Source: JANQQJ01 sp046290575
GTDB lineage: Bacteria > Pseudomonadota > Alphaproteobacteria > SMXS01
Assembly: GCA_046290575.1 (NCBI GenBank)
Contig: JBKAGX010000002.1
Coordinates: forward strand, 507,999 to 571,998
Length of the DNA stretch: 64,000 nt
Direction of reading: 5' to 3'
The position numbers were made by a program, and so were the translations under genes. The notes under the pieces are model-generated. The model made no database searches, was not told where the DNA came from, and worked only from the letters and a program-made list of their open reading frames with translations. Position 1 is the stretch's first letter. The number at the start of each line of letters is the position of its first letter. Positions 42,199 to 51,650 of the stretch are shown here, in pieces.

Positions 42199-42933
42199 TT
42201 ACACGTCGAGCCGATCTCGCAGCGCGCGAAGCAAGACTGAGCCGTTCCCAAGCCAGGCTGAGCCGTGCATACAGGCTAGGACCTTTGGCTCCAGCACGGC
42301 CAATTTCTCGATAAGCTCCGGCGTATTCCTGGCATGCGCGTAATAGTCCATCGCCGCTCGAGCTTCCTCGCTTGTCTCGAGGATGTCGGCTTCCGTTGTC
42401 GCGGCGTGATCTGCCCCGAATTGCGTAAACAGATCACCGCAAAACAGGGTGCTGGTCTCGTGTTCGAACAGGTGACCGCATTCCCAGGCGTGGGGCAAAT
42501 GCGGCGTCGCGACCCATTGGACACGATGCCGACCCAGCGACACGGTTTCACCGTCACGCATAGCCCTAGGCGCTCGGTCGGCGATATCGTTGATGGAGAG
42601 CATTGCCGCCATATCACTGCATAACGGCACGGCTTCCGGTGCGACAGCAAGCAGGTCGTTAAGGGCACCACACTCATCAGCTTCAACATGGGAAAACGCG
42701 ACGTAGCGCAATTTCTCAATTGGAATGAGGGATTCAATGGCAATCCTGGTCAGCGGAAAAAGCTGCCTGAGGCCGGTGTGATAGAGCAGTGGATCGTCAT
42801 CAAGGATCAGATAGCGATTGAAGGTGAAGCCTGATGGCATCTCTGGGTTCGGCGGCAGCGGCGTACTAATGCGGTAAATGGCGTCAGCGATTTCATCAAC
42901 GGTCGTCCCGGATTGCGGTTCTACGATCGGCAT
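42199..42933 (-). CDS. MBL-fold oxygen-binding diiron-type metalloprotein (ODP-like)
   Basis: 244 residues. The metal ligands follow the flavodiiron/ODP pattern: H82, E84 and D86 in SHVEADECG, H148 in PHLPHAW, D167 in FCGDLF, and H223 in CMHGSAW. HxExD instead of HxHxDH indicates two irons and oxygen or NO chemistry or sensing rather than a hydrolase. There is no flavodoxin domain attached. AGGAGG precedes the ATG. It begins 9 bases after exonuclease III in one transcript. Confidence 0.85.
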   Translation of the reverse strand: MPIVEPQSGTTVDEIADAIYRISTPLPPNPEMPSGFTFNRYLILDDDPLLYHTGLRQLFPLTRIAIESLIPIEKLRYVAFSHVEADECGALNDLLAVAPEAVPLCSDMAAMLSINDIADRAPRAMRDGETVSLGRHRVQWVATPHLPHAWECGHLFEHETSTLFCGDLFTQFGADHAATTEADILETSEEARAAMDYYAHARNTPELIEKLAVLEPKVLACMHGSAWLGNGSVLLRALRDRLDV

Positions 42934-42942
42934 ATTGGCCTC

Positions 42943-43710
42943 CTAGTCCGCCAACTCACACCAGACAGGGGTATGGTCCGACGGCTTTTCCTTACCGCGC
43001 GGTTCGCGGTCGATGCCGGAGGTGACCAGCCGGTCTGCGGCCTGTGGCGACAGCAGCAGATGGTCGATCCGCAACCCGTTATCCTTTTCCCAGGCGCCGC
43101 GCTGATAATCCCAATAGGAATAGTACGGCCCGTGGTGAAAGGCGCGGATGGCATCGGTCAGCCCGAGATTGAGCAATTGCCGGTAGCGGTTCCGCGATTC
43201 GGGCATGCAAAGTGCGTCGCTGGAGAAGGCGACGGGATCATAGGTGTCCTCATCCTGCGGGCAGACATTGTAGTCGCCGCCCAGAATAAACGGTTCTTCC
43301 CAGTCCAGCAGCAGCTTGGCCCGCTCGATCAGCCGGTCCATCCAGCCCAGCTTGTAGTCGAACTTTTCGCCCGGCACCGGGTTGCCATTGGGCAGATAAA
43401 GACCGCCAATCCGAACGCCATTGGTCACCGCTTCAATGTAACGCGCCTGTTCGTCCTCGTCGTCGCCGGGCAGGCCGGTCATCAGGTCCTCGATGGGCGT
43501 TTTCGACAGAAAGGCGACACCGTTATAGGTCTTCTGCCCGTGGACGGCGACGTTATAGCCCAGATCCTCGATCTCCATTGCTGGGAACGCCTCATCGACG
43601 CATTTGATTTCCTGCAGCACCACCACGTCCGGCTGGAAGCTGCCCAGCCAATCCGTCACGCGGGGCAGGCGGACCTTCATCGAATTCACATTCCATGTGG
43701 CGATTTTCAT
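42943..43710 (-). CDS. xth: Exodeoxyribonuclease III (AP endonuclease)
   Basis: 255 residues of the EEP nuclease fold. It opens MKIATWNVNSMKVRLPRV, then LQEIKCVDEAFP (metal Glu), YLPNGNPV, GGDYNVCPQDED, and ends with PSDHTPVWCEL containing the catalytic Asp-His. It incises abasic sites and trims 3' ends in base-excision repair. The MBL diiron gene follows after 9 bases. Confidence 0.96.
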   Translation of the reverse strand: MKIATWNVNSMKVRLPRVTDWLGSFQPDVVVLQEIKCVDEAFPAMEIEDLGYNVAVHGQKTYNGVAFLSKTPIEDLMTGLPGDDEDEQARYIEAVTNGVRIGGLYLPNGNPVPGEKFDYKLGWMDRLIERAKLLLDWEEPFILGGDYNVCPQDEDTYDPVAFSSDALCMPESRNRYRQLLNLGLTDAIRAFHHGPYYSYWDYQRGAWEKDNGLRIDHLLLSPQAADRLVTSGIDREPRGKEKPSDHTPVWCELAD

Positions 43711-43753
43711 AGCGCTTCTTTCGGTTTGGCCAGAACGCGCCTACTATGCCGTC

Positions 43754-44317
43754 ATGTCGACGCCAATGGGAAGCCGTGACGCGGCTTCGCCGCCATCTTT
43801 GGAACGGATTGAAACGCCGCACCTGATCGGGCGGCCACCGACCGAATCCGACTTCGATCTGTTGCACCAGATGCATACCGATCCCAACATCATGAAAACG
43901 CTGGGCGGCCTGCAGGATGAAGCCTTTACGCGCCGCGTTCTTGTCCGATTTATCGACCATTGGCGCCAGCATGGGTTCGGTGTCTGGATGTTTGAAGACA
44001 AGGCCGGCCGGGGGTTTGTCGGCCGGGGCGGACTTCAGAAAGTCCGCGTGGAAGGCCAGTCAGAAACCGAAATCCTTTATGCGCTGACGCCGAATTTCTG
44101 GGGCAGGGGGCTGGGCACCCAGATTGCCCGCGCCAGCGCTGCTGTCGCGTTTGAACATCTTGCGCTTGAGGACGTGGCGGCATTTACCATGACGACAAAC
44201 AACCCGTCCGCGGCGATCATGCGCCGCATCGGCATGACCTATGAACGCGATTTCGTCCGTGCGGACCTGCCGCACGTGTTCTACCGGATGAAGCGGGACG
44301 CGTGGCTGTCAGATTAG
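43754..44317 (+). CDS. GNAT family N-acetyltransferase (RimJ-like)
   Basis: 187 residues with the acetyl-CoA fold of RimJ/RimL-type GNATs: IETPHLIGRPPTESDFDLLHQM, a central KVRVEGQSETEILYALTPNFWGRGLGTQ with the QxxGxG/A-like loop (GRGLGT), then TTNNPSAAIMRRIGMTYERDF. It probably acetylates a protein N-terminus or a small amine; substrate unknown. ATG at 43754 is used. Its end overlaps the convergent erpA stop by 4 bases. Confidence 0.9.
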   Translation: MSTPMGSRDAASPPSLERIETPHLIGRPPTESDFDLLHQMHTDPNIMKTLGGLQDEAFTRRVLVRFIDHWRQHGFGVWMFEDKAGRGFVGRGGLQKVRVEGQSETEILYALTPNFWGRGLGTQIARASAAVAFEHLALEDVAAFTMTTNNPSAAIMRRIGMTYERDFVRADLPHVFYRMKRDAWLSD

Positions 44318-44652
44318 ACTGAAAACGAGGTTCCGCAACCACATGAAGACGTGGCGTTCGGGTTCTTGATCTGGAAGCTCGATCCGATCACATCCTCGAC
44401 GAAGTCGATCTCGGCGCCGGCCAGATAGAGCTGTGACATCGAATCGACCAGCACCACGGCGCCGTCTTTTTCGATGACCAGATCGTCGGACTGGCGGGCA
44501 TCGTCGAAGGAAAAGGCATATTGAAAGCCGGAACAGCCGCCACCATTAACCGCCACGCGCAGGGCGATGTCCTGATCGCCTTCCTGACCCATCAGGAAGG
44601 CGATTCGCGCTGCTGCGCTGTCGCTTACCGATACAAGTTGCGTGTCGCTCAT
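44314..44652 (-). CDS. erpA: Iron-sulfur cluster insertion protein ErpA
   Basis: 112-residue A-type carrier that delivers Fe-S clusters to apoproteins. The three conserved cysteines are in GGGCSGFQY and the C-terminal SCGCG. The ATG at 44652 has AGGGAATAGC directly before it; the frame is open 24 bases further. It is divergent from dgt, a very common alphaproteobacterial pairing. Confidence 0.95.
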   Translation of the reverse strand: MSDTQLVSVSDSAAARIAFLMGQEGDQDIALRVAVNGGGCSGFQYAFSFDDARQSDDLVIEKDGAVVLVDSMSQLYLAGAEIDFVEDVIGSSFQIKNPNATSSCGCGTSFSV

Positions 44653-44758
44653 GCTATTCCCTACAACGCGTTTCATTGGAACGCGTCTAAATTGCTACTT
44701 AGCTTATGTAATGCCGGGTGGCGGCTTGTCAATCCAGCAGGATTCTTGAAGAGAGTCA

Positions 44759-45931
44759 GTGACCCCAGTTGTAAAACCCTTCGGCGATATCGCGCCGTTC
44801 GCCTCGAAACCCGAAGAGTCGCGCGGGCGGCTGCATGCTGAGCCGGAAAGCGCGTTCCGAACCGTTTTTCAGCGCGACCGGGACAGGATTATTCACTCCG
44901 GCGCGTTCCGGCGTCTGAAACACAAGACCCAGGTGTTTGTCTACCATGAAGGCGACTATTACCGTACGCGCCTGACGCATTCGCTGGAAGTGGCGCAGAT
45001 TGCCCGCTCAATCTGCCGTCAATTGGGGCTGAACGAGGATCTGGCCGAGGCGCTGGCGCTGGCGCATGATTTCGGTCATCCGCCCTTCGGACACGCCGGC
45101 GAAGATGCTTTGGCAGCCGCCATGGCGCCTTATGGCGGGTTTGATCACAATCTGCAGTCGTTACGGCTGGTGACGGCGCTTGAACGGCGCTATGCCTCAT
45201 TTGACGGCCTGAACCTGACCTGGGAGACGCTGGAGGGCATCGCCAAACACAATGGCCCGCTGTGCCAGAAAGGGCAGGAGGGGGCGCTCGACCCGCTGCT
45301 GCAGGCCTATATCGCTGACCACGACCTTGAAATTCATACCTATGCGGGCCCCGAAGCGCAGGTTGCCGCGTTGTCGGACGATATCGCCTACAATAATCAC
45401 GATATTGATGATGGATTGCGCGCCGGGCTCTTCGAGGTTTCCGACCTGACGGACCTGCCGCTGGTCGGGCCGGTGCTGGCTGAGGTTCGGGACGCCTACG
45501 GCAATCTGGACCGGTCGCGCCTCAAGCATGAGACGATCCGGCGGCTGATCGATCGTATGGTGCGCGATCTGGTGATCGAAACCAGCCGCAGAATTGACGC
45601 AGTGGCGCCATCTTCAGCCGATAGTATCCGTCAGCTTGACCATCCGGTGGTTGCCTTCTCGGAGTCTATGCAGGAGCAGGAAACCAGTCTGCGGCGCTTC
45701 TTGACCGAGAACATGTACCGCCATGAGCGCGTGGTGGAGGCGGCGGAGCGGGGAAAGCAGGTTGTGAGCGATCTGTTTAGCCGCTATATGGCTGATCCTT
45801 CTTCCATGCCCGAGGAGTGGGCCCGGGCCGCGGCGGGAAGCGAGCCCCGTCAGGCGGCGCGCACGGTAGCCGACTTCATCGCCGGTATGACCGACCGCTT
45901 CGCGCTCAACGCCCATGAAAGGCTTATCTAG
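44759..45931 (+). CDS. dgt: Deoxyguanosinetriphosphate triphosphohydrolase-like HD protein
   Basis: 390 residues, HD-domain dNTPase that removes triphosphate from dNTPs. Motifs: RDRIIHSGAFRRLKHKTQVF, RTRLTHSLEVAQIAR (first metal His), LAHDFGHPPFGHAGEDAL (HD), and later DDIAYNNHDIDDGLR. The GTG start at 44759 follows GAAGAGAG. Shorter than E. coli Dgt, as normal for the type 2/3 family. argS follows by 12 bases. Confidence 0.94.
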   Translation: MTPVVKPFGDIAPFASKPEESRGRLHAEPESAFRTVFQRDRDRIIHSGAFRRLKHKTQVFVYHEGDYYRTRLTHSLEVAQIARSICRQLGLNEDLAEALALAHDFGHPPFGHAGEDALAAAMAPYGGFDHNLQSLRLVTALERRYASFDGLNLTWETLEGIAKHNGPLCQKGQEGALDPLLQAYIADHDLEIHTYAGPEAQVAALSDDIAYNNHDIDDGLRAGLFEVSDLTDLPLVGPVLAEVRDAYGNLDRSRLKHETIRRLIDRMVRDLVIETSRRIDAVAPSSADSIRQLDHPVVAFSESMQEQETSLRRFLTENMYRHERVVEAAERGKQVVSDLFSRYMADPSSMPEEWARAAAGSEPRQAARTVADFIAGMTDRFALNAHERLI

Positions 45932-45943
45932 GCTCTCTGATTT

Positions 45944-47701
45944 ATGAATATATTCAAACAGTTCAGAGAAAAAGTTACGGATCAGCTCCAGGTTCTTATG
46001 CGGGATGGCGTGTTGCCAGACGGCCTGGATACGGCGCGTGTCAGCGTGGAACTGCCACGTGATCCGTCGCATGGCGATCTGGCGACCAATGCCGCCATGG
46101 TTCTGGCCAAGGGCGCGGGCATGAAGCCCCGCGACCTCGCCGAAGCCATTGTTGCCGGCTTGGACCAGGACCCGGACGTCAAAAGCGCAGAGATCGCAGG
46201 CCCAGGCTTTATCAATTTGCGCCTGGATGAAGGGATTTACCGGTCTGTGGTGGCCCACGCCCTCAGCGCCGGTGCTGCCTACGGCGACAGCGATCTGGGC
46301 GCGGGCCGAGCGGTCAATGTCGAATATGTCTCGGCTAACCCGACTGGTCCCATGCATGTGGGCCACTGCCGGGGGGCTGTCTTTGGCGATGCATTGGCAG
46401 CATTGCTCGACAAGGCTGGTTTCAGTGTCACCCGCGAATACTACATCAACGATGCCGGCGCGCAGGTCGATGTGCTGGCCCGCTCCGCCTATCTGCGCTA
46501 CCGGGAGGCACTGGGCGAAACCATCGGTGAGATCCCCGAAGGGCTCTATCCGGGCGATTATCTGATCCCGGTCGGCGAAAAACTGGCCAAAGAGCAGGGC
46601 AATGCCTGGCTCGACAGCGACGAAGAGACCTGGCTGCCGCAGATCCGGGCGGCTGCCATCGACGCGATGATGGATATGATCCGCGGGGACCTGAAGGCGC
46701 TGGGGATTTCATTCGACGTATTCGCATCTGAACGCGGGTTGGTGAATGACGGTAAGGTCGATGGCGCCCAGAAACAGCTGGAAAATCGCGGCCTGCTCTA
46801 TACCGGTGTGCTGGAGCCGCCCAAGGGGAAGCCGCCACCGGAAGATTGGGAGCCGCGCGAGCAAACTCTTTTTAAGTCCAGTGAGTTCGGCGACGATGTT
46901 GATCGTCCGATTAAGAAATCGGATGGCTCCTGGACCTACTTCGCCAGCGATATCGCCTATCACCGGGACAAGTTCGAGCGCGGTTTTCATGAGATGATCG
47001 ACGTCTGGGGCGCCGATCATGGCGGCTACGTCAAACGCATGAAAGCGGCGGTGACCGCGATAACTGATGGCCAGGGAGATCTGGACGTCAAGCTGGTGCA
47101 GCTGGTGCGGCTGTTTCGCGACGGTGAACCGGTGAAAATGTCCAAGCGGTCCGGGAGTTTTGTGACCCTGCGCGACGTGGTGGATGAGGTCGGCAAGGAT
47201 GTCGTGCGTTTCATCATGCTGACCCGCAAGAATGATGCGCCACTGGATTTCGACTTCGCCCGGGTAGTGGAACAATCCCGCGACAATCCGGTGTTTTACG
47301 TTCAATACGCCCATGCGCGGGTGCGGTCGGTATTCCGCAATGCGGCGGAGGAACTGGAAGGCCTGGATGCATCCGATGGGGCGCTGGAACTGGCCGATCT
47401 GACTCTTCTGTCAGACCAGGCTGAGCTTGACCTGATGAAGGCCGTCGCGGACTGGCCGCGCATGGTGGACTCAGCTGCAGAGGCCCACGAACCGCACCGG
47501 GTCGCCTTTTATCTTTATGATCTCGCCGCGGCCTTCCATAGTTACTGGAACAAGGGGAACGAGGACCCGTCCTTGCGGTTTATCCAGAAAGACGATCTGA
47601 AGCTGACGACTGCCCGCCTGGCGTTGCTCCGCAGCGTTGCGTTGACCATCGCGTCCGGACTGTCGGTCATGGGCGTCGAGCCTGTCGAGGAAATGCGCTG
47701 A
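45944..47701 (+). CDS. argS: Arginyl-tRNA synthetase
   Basis: 585 residues, class I synthetase. It has the N-terminal additional domain, the HIGH-type motif MHVGHCRG (near residue 132), the KMSKR motif VKMSKRSG (near residue 395) and a C-terminal DALR anticodon-binding domain. The stop TGA overlaps the ATG of the SPOR gene by one base, so the two are coupled. Confidence 0.98.
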   Translation: MNIFKQFREKVTDQLQVLMRDGVLPDGLDTARVSVELPRDPSHGDLATNAAMVLAKGAGMKPRDLAEAIVAGLDQDPDVKSAEIAGPGFINLRLDEGIYRSVVAHALSAGAAYGDSDLGAGRAVNVEYVSANPTGPMHVGHCRGAVFGDALAALLDKAGFSVTREYYINDAGAQVDVLARSAYLRYREALGETIGEIPEGLYPGDYLIPVGEKLAKEQGNAWLDSDEETWLPQIRAAAIDAMMDMIRGDLKALGISFDVFASERGLVNDGKVDGAQKQLENRGLLYTGVLEPPKGKPPPEDWEPREQTLFKSSEFGDDVDRPIKKSDGSWTYFASDIAYHRDKFERGFHEMIDVWGADHGGYVKRMKAAVTAITDGQGDLDVKLVQLVRLFRDGEPVKMSKRSGSFVTLRDVVDEVGKDVVRFIMLTRKNDAPLDFDFARVVEQSRDNPVFYVQYAHARVRSVFRNAAEELEGLDASDGALELADLTLLSDQAELDLMKAVADWPRMVDSAAEAHEPHRVAFYLYDLAAAFHSYWNKGNEDPSLRFIQKDDLKLTTARLALLRSVALTIASGLSVMGVEPVEEMR

Positions 47702-48450
47702 TGCCGGAGCGGCCAACCGCGTCATTCGAGGATCAGGGCAGCCGCCCTGATGGTGCCGGGCAACAGGGCTGGTGGAAGTGGCTCTTGGCCGCACTGAGCT
47801 TCCTGCTGTTCATAGGTATCCTTTACTATGCCTATAGCAGCGGCACCGGCTCGGATGGTGGGCCGATCCGCACGGTCAATGCCGATCCCGAGCCCTTCAA
47901 GGTACGGCCGGAAGACCCGGGCGGGCAGAAAATCCCGGATCAGGACAAGCTGATCTATGGCGAGGCCGTCGGCCGACCGGCGGAGACTCCGGAGACGCTG
48001 GCGCGGCCCTCCGAAGAGCCTATCGACCGTATTGTGCCGCCCCCGCCGGCACCGAAGCCTGTTGAGCGTACCGCGTCTCAGGCGCCCAAAGCGGCGGGTA
48101 AGGCACCAGAGCAGCTTCAGGCCCCCCAGCAGGCGGCGACGCCCACGCCAAACCCCAAGACCGAGCAACCAGCGCCAACCCAGCCAGAACCGGCGGCCCC
48201 CGGGGTGTTCCGGGTGCAGATTGGCTCGTTCCAGACTCAGGAGGCTGCTGATGCGGCCTGGGCGCGGATCGCACCGAAGCACAGTTCGATTGTCGCTGGC
48301 GCAGCAAAACACATCAAACAGGTGGATTTGATATCGACTGGCAAATGGTACCGGTTGCAGTTCGGCTCCTACACCAGCCGGGAAGCAGCAGATGCGGTGT
48401 GCGCCGAGCTGAAGGCCGCAGGCCAGGATTGTCTCGTCGATGGCGCCTGA
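47701..48450 (+). CDS. SPOR domain-containing inner-membrane protein
   Basis: 249 residues: short cytoplasmic N-terminus, one membrane helix (about 23-42), a long Pro/Ala/Glu-rich periplasmic linker (about 50-165), and a C-terminal SPOR domain (FRVQIGSFQTQEAADAAW to the end). SPOR domains bind denuded septal peptidoglycan, so it probably works at the division site, in the manner of FtsN or DedD. It overlaps nagZ by 11 bases. Confidence 0.93.
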   Translation: MPERPTASFEDQGSRPDGAGQQGWWKWLLAALSFLLFIGILYYAYSSGTGSDGGPIRTVNADPEPFKVRPEDPGGQKIPDQDKLIYGEAVGRPAETPETLARPSEEPIDRIVPPPPAPKPVERTASQAPKAAGKAPEQLQAPQQAATPTPNPKTEQPAPTQPEPAAPGVFRVQIGSFQTQEAADAAWARIAPKHSSIVAGAAKHIKQVDLISTGKWYRLQFGSYTSREAADAVCAELKAAGQDCLVDGA

Positions 48451-49465
48451 CGCGACGCGCTGCCCGGCGATCTTCGGCGTCGAGGGACTGACGCTTCGCG
48501 CCGATGAGCGGGCCTTCTTCGAAGTGGAAAAACCCTTAGGGTTCATTCTCTTTGCCCGGAATATAGATAATCCAGATCAAGTTAAAGCGCTGGTCCGTGA
48601 TCTGAAATCCACAGTGGGTGAAGCCCCCTCGCTGGTGCTGATCGATCAGGAAGGCGGCCGCGTCGCGCGCCTGCGGCAGCCGCATTGGCCGGAATACCCC
48701 AAAGGCGCTGATTTCGGTGAGCGCTACGGGCAAGACCCACAGGCGGCCCTCAAAGCTATCAAAACCAACGCACGGCTGATCGCCGATGATTTGGCGGCAC
48801 TGGGGATCAATGTCGATTGCCTGCCCATTTTGGACGTGCGGGCGCCGGACGGTCACGATGTGATCGGCGACCGTGCCTATGGCAGTGACCCTGAGGCGGT
48901 TGCGGCGCTGGGCCGTGCGGTCTGTGAAGGCCTGTTGGAAGGCGGTGTGCTACCGGTCATCAAGCACATGCCCGGGCACGGAAGGGCGATGTCTGATTCA
49001 CACCACGAACTTCCGGTGGTTGATGCGCCGTTGGAAGAACTCGAAAAGACTGACTTTGCCCCTTTCCAGGCGTTGGCCGATATGCCGCTGGGGATGACAG
49101 GCCACCTGCTGTTTACGCAATTGGATCGTGAGGAGTCTGCGACAACCTCTTCATTTGTCATCAAAAATGTCATGCGCGGGTTTATTGGCTTCGACGGACT
49201 TTTGATGTCGGATGACCTGAACATGGAGGCGCTGGAGGGCACGCTAGGCGAGCGGGCTGCGCGGGCGCAGGCGGCGGGGTGCGATGTCGCGCTTCACTGC
49301 AATGGCAATCTCGAAGAGATGCGGCAGGTTGCGGAGGCGCTTTCTCCGATAACAGACAAGGCGATGGCACGGTTCAATGCGGCTTTGGCACTCTTGAAGC
49401 CCCCTGAAGCCTTTGATCGCAAAGCAGCGGTCGCGGAACGCAACCGGCTTCTCGCCGTCGCCTGA
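48440..49465 (+). CDS. nagZ: Beta-N-acetylhexosaminidase
   Basis: 341 residues, glycoside hydrolase family 3. It shows LVLIDQEGGRVARLR, the active-site KHMPGHGRAMSDSHHELP with the acid/base His on its loop, and MSDDLNMEAL with the nucleophile Asp. NagZ removes N-acetylglucosamine from anhydromuropeptides during cell-wall recycling. The stop overlaps the ATG of the site-2 protease gene. Confidence 0.95.
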   Translation: MAPDATRCPAIFGVEGLTLRADERAFFEVEKPLGFILFARNIDNPDQVKALVRDLKSTVGEAPSLVLIDQEGGRVARLRQPHWPEYPKGADFGERYGQDPQAALKAIKTNARLIADDLAALGINVDCLPILDVRAPDGHDVIGDRAYGSDPEAVAALGRAVCEGLLEGGVLPVIKHMPGHGRAMSDSHHELPVVDAPLEELEKTDFAPFQALADMPLGMTGHLLFTQLDREESATTSSFVIKNVMRGFIGFDGLLMSDDLNMEALEGTLGERAARAQAAGCDVALHCNGNLEEMRQVAEALSPITDKAMARFNAALALLKPPEAFDRKAAVAERNRLLAVA

Positions 49466-50136
49466 TGGAGCTTCTGTACAAAATCTCCACCTGGGCGATC
49501 CCCGTCATTATCGCGATCACCATTCACGAGGTCGCGCATGGTTACACGGCGTGGAAACTGGGCGACGATACCGCCCGACGGGCAGGGCGTCTGACGCTGA
49601 ATCCCATCGCGCACGTCCACCCTGTAGGCACGATTCTGATGCCGGGAGCGTTGCTGCTGCTGGGGTTGCCGCCGTTCGGGTTCGCAAAGCCGGTCCCGGT
49701 GGATTTCAGGAGGCTACACCACCCCAAAAGCGACATGGTCTGGGTGGCCGGTGCCGGACCGGCGATCAATATCATTCTGGCAGCCGCGTCCGCGCTGTTG
49801 TTGAATGTCGTGCAGTTTATGCCGGTCGGCACCCAGCACTGGTTCGCCGATACATTGGAAATATCCATTATTATTAATCTTGTACTGGCAATTTTTAATA
49901 TGATTCCTGTGCCGCCCCTGGATGGTGGCCGGGTGGCGGTCGGGCTGCTGCCGATACCGGCGGCACGGGCATTGGCCCAGGTGGAGCGCTATGGCTTGCC
50001 GATCATCTTCGGTGCGTTGCTGATTCCCTGCCAACGACCTTGTTCGGAACCAATTTAACCTGTGGGCGCGCTGATATTGCCGGTGGTCGAGTTTCTGTAT
50101 AATGGGTTGATGAGCCTGTTCTTCTTCGGGCGTTGA
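49465..50136 (+). pseudogene. Site-2 protease family (M50) gene with a frameshifted 3' end
   Basis: The first 190 codons encode a normal M50 membrane protease: HEVAHG zinc motif (H21, H25, E22), PVPVDFRRL, and the third ligand in NMIPVPPLDGGR. After GALLIP the frame runs into C-Q-R-P-C-S-E-P-I and a TAA at 50056. The expected C-terminus is still present in pieces: LPTTLFGTN in the +2 frame at 50028, FNLWA in the +1 frame at 50054, then LILPVVEFLYNGLMSLFFFG back in the original frame from 50071 to a TGA at 50134. About three indels within 45 bases explain this. It could be recent decay or an assembly error; all the short, shifted steps are close to homopolymers. A truncated 197-residue product may still form. 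Confidence 0.75.
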
Positions 50137-50143
50137 GGCGCAA

Positions 50144-50944
50144 TTGGCCGACCAAACGAGCAATATCACCCTGTTTGAGCCACCCAGTCCGGGTGGTGGC
50201 GAGCGTCTCGTGCTCAATATCGATGGGTTTGAGGGGCCGCTAGACGTGTTGCTGGCGTTGGCTCGAAACCAGAAGATCGATCTGGCGGAAATCTCCATCC
50301 TTCAGCTTTCCGAGCAATATCTTGAGTTCATTGCTGAAGCCCGCAAGGTCCGGCTGGAACTGGCGGCTGACTATCTTGTGATGGCAGCCTGGCTGGCCTA
50401 TCTGAAATCCCGGTTGCTTCTGCCTGAGGAAAATGACGACGAAGAACCATCCGGCGACGAGCTGGCGGCGCAGCTGGCCTTTCGCTTGCAGCGGCTGGAA
50501 GCGATGCGCGCCCGGGCCGCGGAACTTATGTCACGCCACCGTGTCGGTCGGGATGTTTTCATGCGGGGCCAGCCCGAAGGAATCCGCCTGATTCGAAAAT
50601 CGGCCTATATCGGTGACCTTTACGAGCTGCTGAGGGCCTATGCGGCGCAGAACGCCCGCGCCAAGGTTTCGGAATTGCGGATTTCGCGCACCCCGGTCTT
50701 CAGCATGGATGATGCGTTGGCGCGCCTGGAACAGCTTGTGGGGCACGTGCCTGAGTGGACCAGTCTGATCCAGTTTCTGCCTGAGTCCATTAAGGATACG
50801 GGGCTTTGGCGGTCGGCTGTTGCCAGTACCTTTGCCGCCAGCCTTGAATATGCCCGGCAGGGCAAAATCGAACTGCAGCAGAGCCAGCCCTTCGGCCAGC
50901 TTATGATGCGTACCAAGACCTCGAAGAAGGATGGCGAGACATGA
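50144..50944 (+). CDS. scpA: Segregation and condensation protein A
   Basis: 266 residues, the kleisin of the SMC-ScpAB condensin. The N-terminal LVLNIDGFEGPLDVLLALARNQKIDLAEISI and the C-terminal winged-helix region (AVASTFAASLEYARQGKIELQQSQPFG) bind SMC, and the middle binds ScpB. TTG at 50144 is the start, 7 bases after the previous frame's stop, with GAGG upstream. Its end overlaps scpB by 4 bases. Confidence 0.95.
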   Translation: MADQTSNITLFEPPSPGGGERLVLNIDGFEGPLDVLLALARNQKIDLAEISILQLSEQYLEFIAEARKVRLELAADYLVMAAWLAYLKSRLLLPEENDDEEPSGDELAAQLAFRLQRLEAMRARAAELMSRHRVGRDVFMRGQPEGIRLIRKSAYIGDLYELLRAYAAQNARAKVSELRISRTPVFSMDDALARLEQLVGHVPEWTSLIQFLPESIKDTGLWRSAVASTFAASLEYARQGKIELQQSQPFGQLMMRTKTSKKDGET

Positions 50945-51576
50945 CGCCGGAACAGTTGGAACAGGTCCGTATGCTCGAAGCGCTGTTGTTTGCAGCGGCA
51001 GAGCCGCTGGACGAGGCGAGTATCGCCGACCGGATGCCCAAGGACGCGGATCTTCCTTTGCTGATTGAAGATTTGCAGCAAACCTATGCAAAACGCGGCG
51101 TCAATCTGGTGAAACGCGCCGATCGCTGGACCTTTCAGACCGCGCCTGACCTGGCCTTCCTGCTCCACAAGGAGGTGCAGGAAGAGCGTCGTTTGTCGCG
51201 GGCGGCGAATGAAACACTGGCGATTATTGCCTATCACCAGCCGGTCACCCGGGCCGAGATCGAAGAGATTCGCGGTGTGACGGTCAGTAAAGGCACCATC
51301 GACGTGCTGATGGAAACCGGCTGGATCAGGCCACGCGGCCGCCGACAGACGCCGGGCCGCCCCGTGACCTATGGTGTTACCGATGACTTCCTGATCGAAT
51401 TCGGGCTTGAATCCGTCAAGGACCTGCCGGGTTTGGAAGAACTGAAAGCGGCAGGTTTGCTGGATTCGGATGTGCCGCCGGCATTTCTCGCTGCTGCCAC
51501 ACAAGAAGCATCCGAAGAAGAGGGCGCTGATGAGCTTCCGTTCGCGCCCCCACTGGAGTCTGAAACGGACGATTAA
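50941..51576 (+). CDS. scpB: Segregation and condensation protein B
   Basis: 211 residues with tandem winged helices: LEALLFAAAEPLDEASIA, then LSRAANETLAIIAYHQPVTRAEIEEIRGV and GRRQTPGRPVTYGVTDDFLIEFGLESVKDLPGL, the ScpB signature. It dimerises on ScpA to control SMC loading. The C-terminus after about residue 170 is acidic and disordered. tatA follows 74 bases later. Confidence 0.96.
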   Translation: MTPEQLEQVRMLEALLFAAAEPLDEASIADRMPKDADLPLLIEDLQQTYAKRGVNLVKRADRWTFQTAPDLAFLLHKEVQEERRLSRAANETLAIIAYHQPVTRAEIEEIRGVTVSKGTIDVLMETGWIRPRGRRQTPGRPVTYGVTDDFLIEFGLESVKDLPGLEELKAAGLLDSDVPPAFLAAATQEASEEEGADELPFAPPLESETDD

Positions 51577-51650
51577 GGTGCTTCGCCTTGTGCGGGGCCG
51601 GTTTCCGGCCTATTTGTGGGGCTCAACGTCAATCAAGGGGCTTTTTAACC

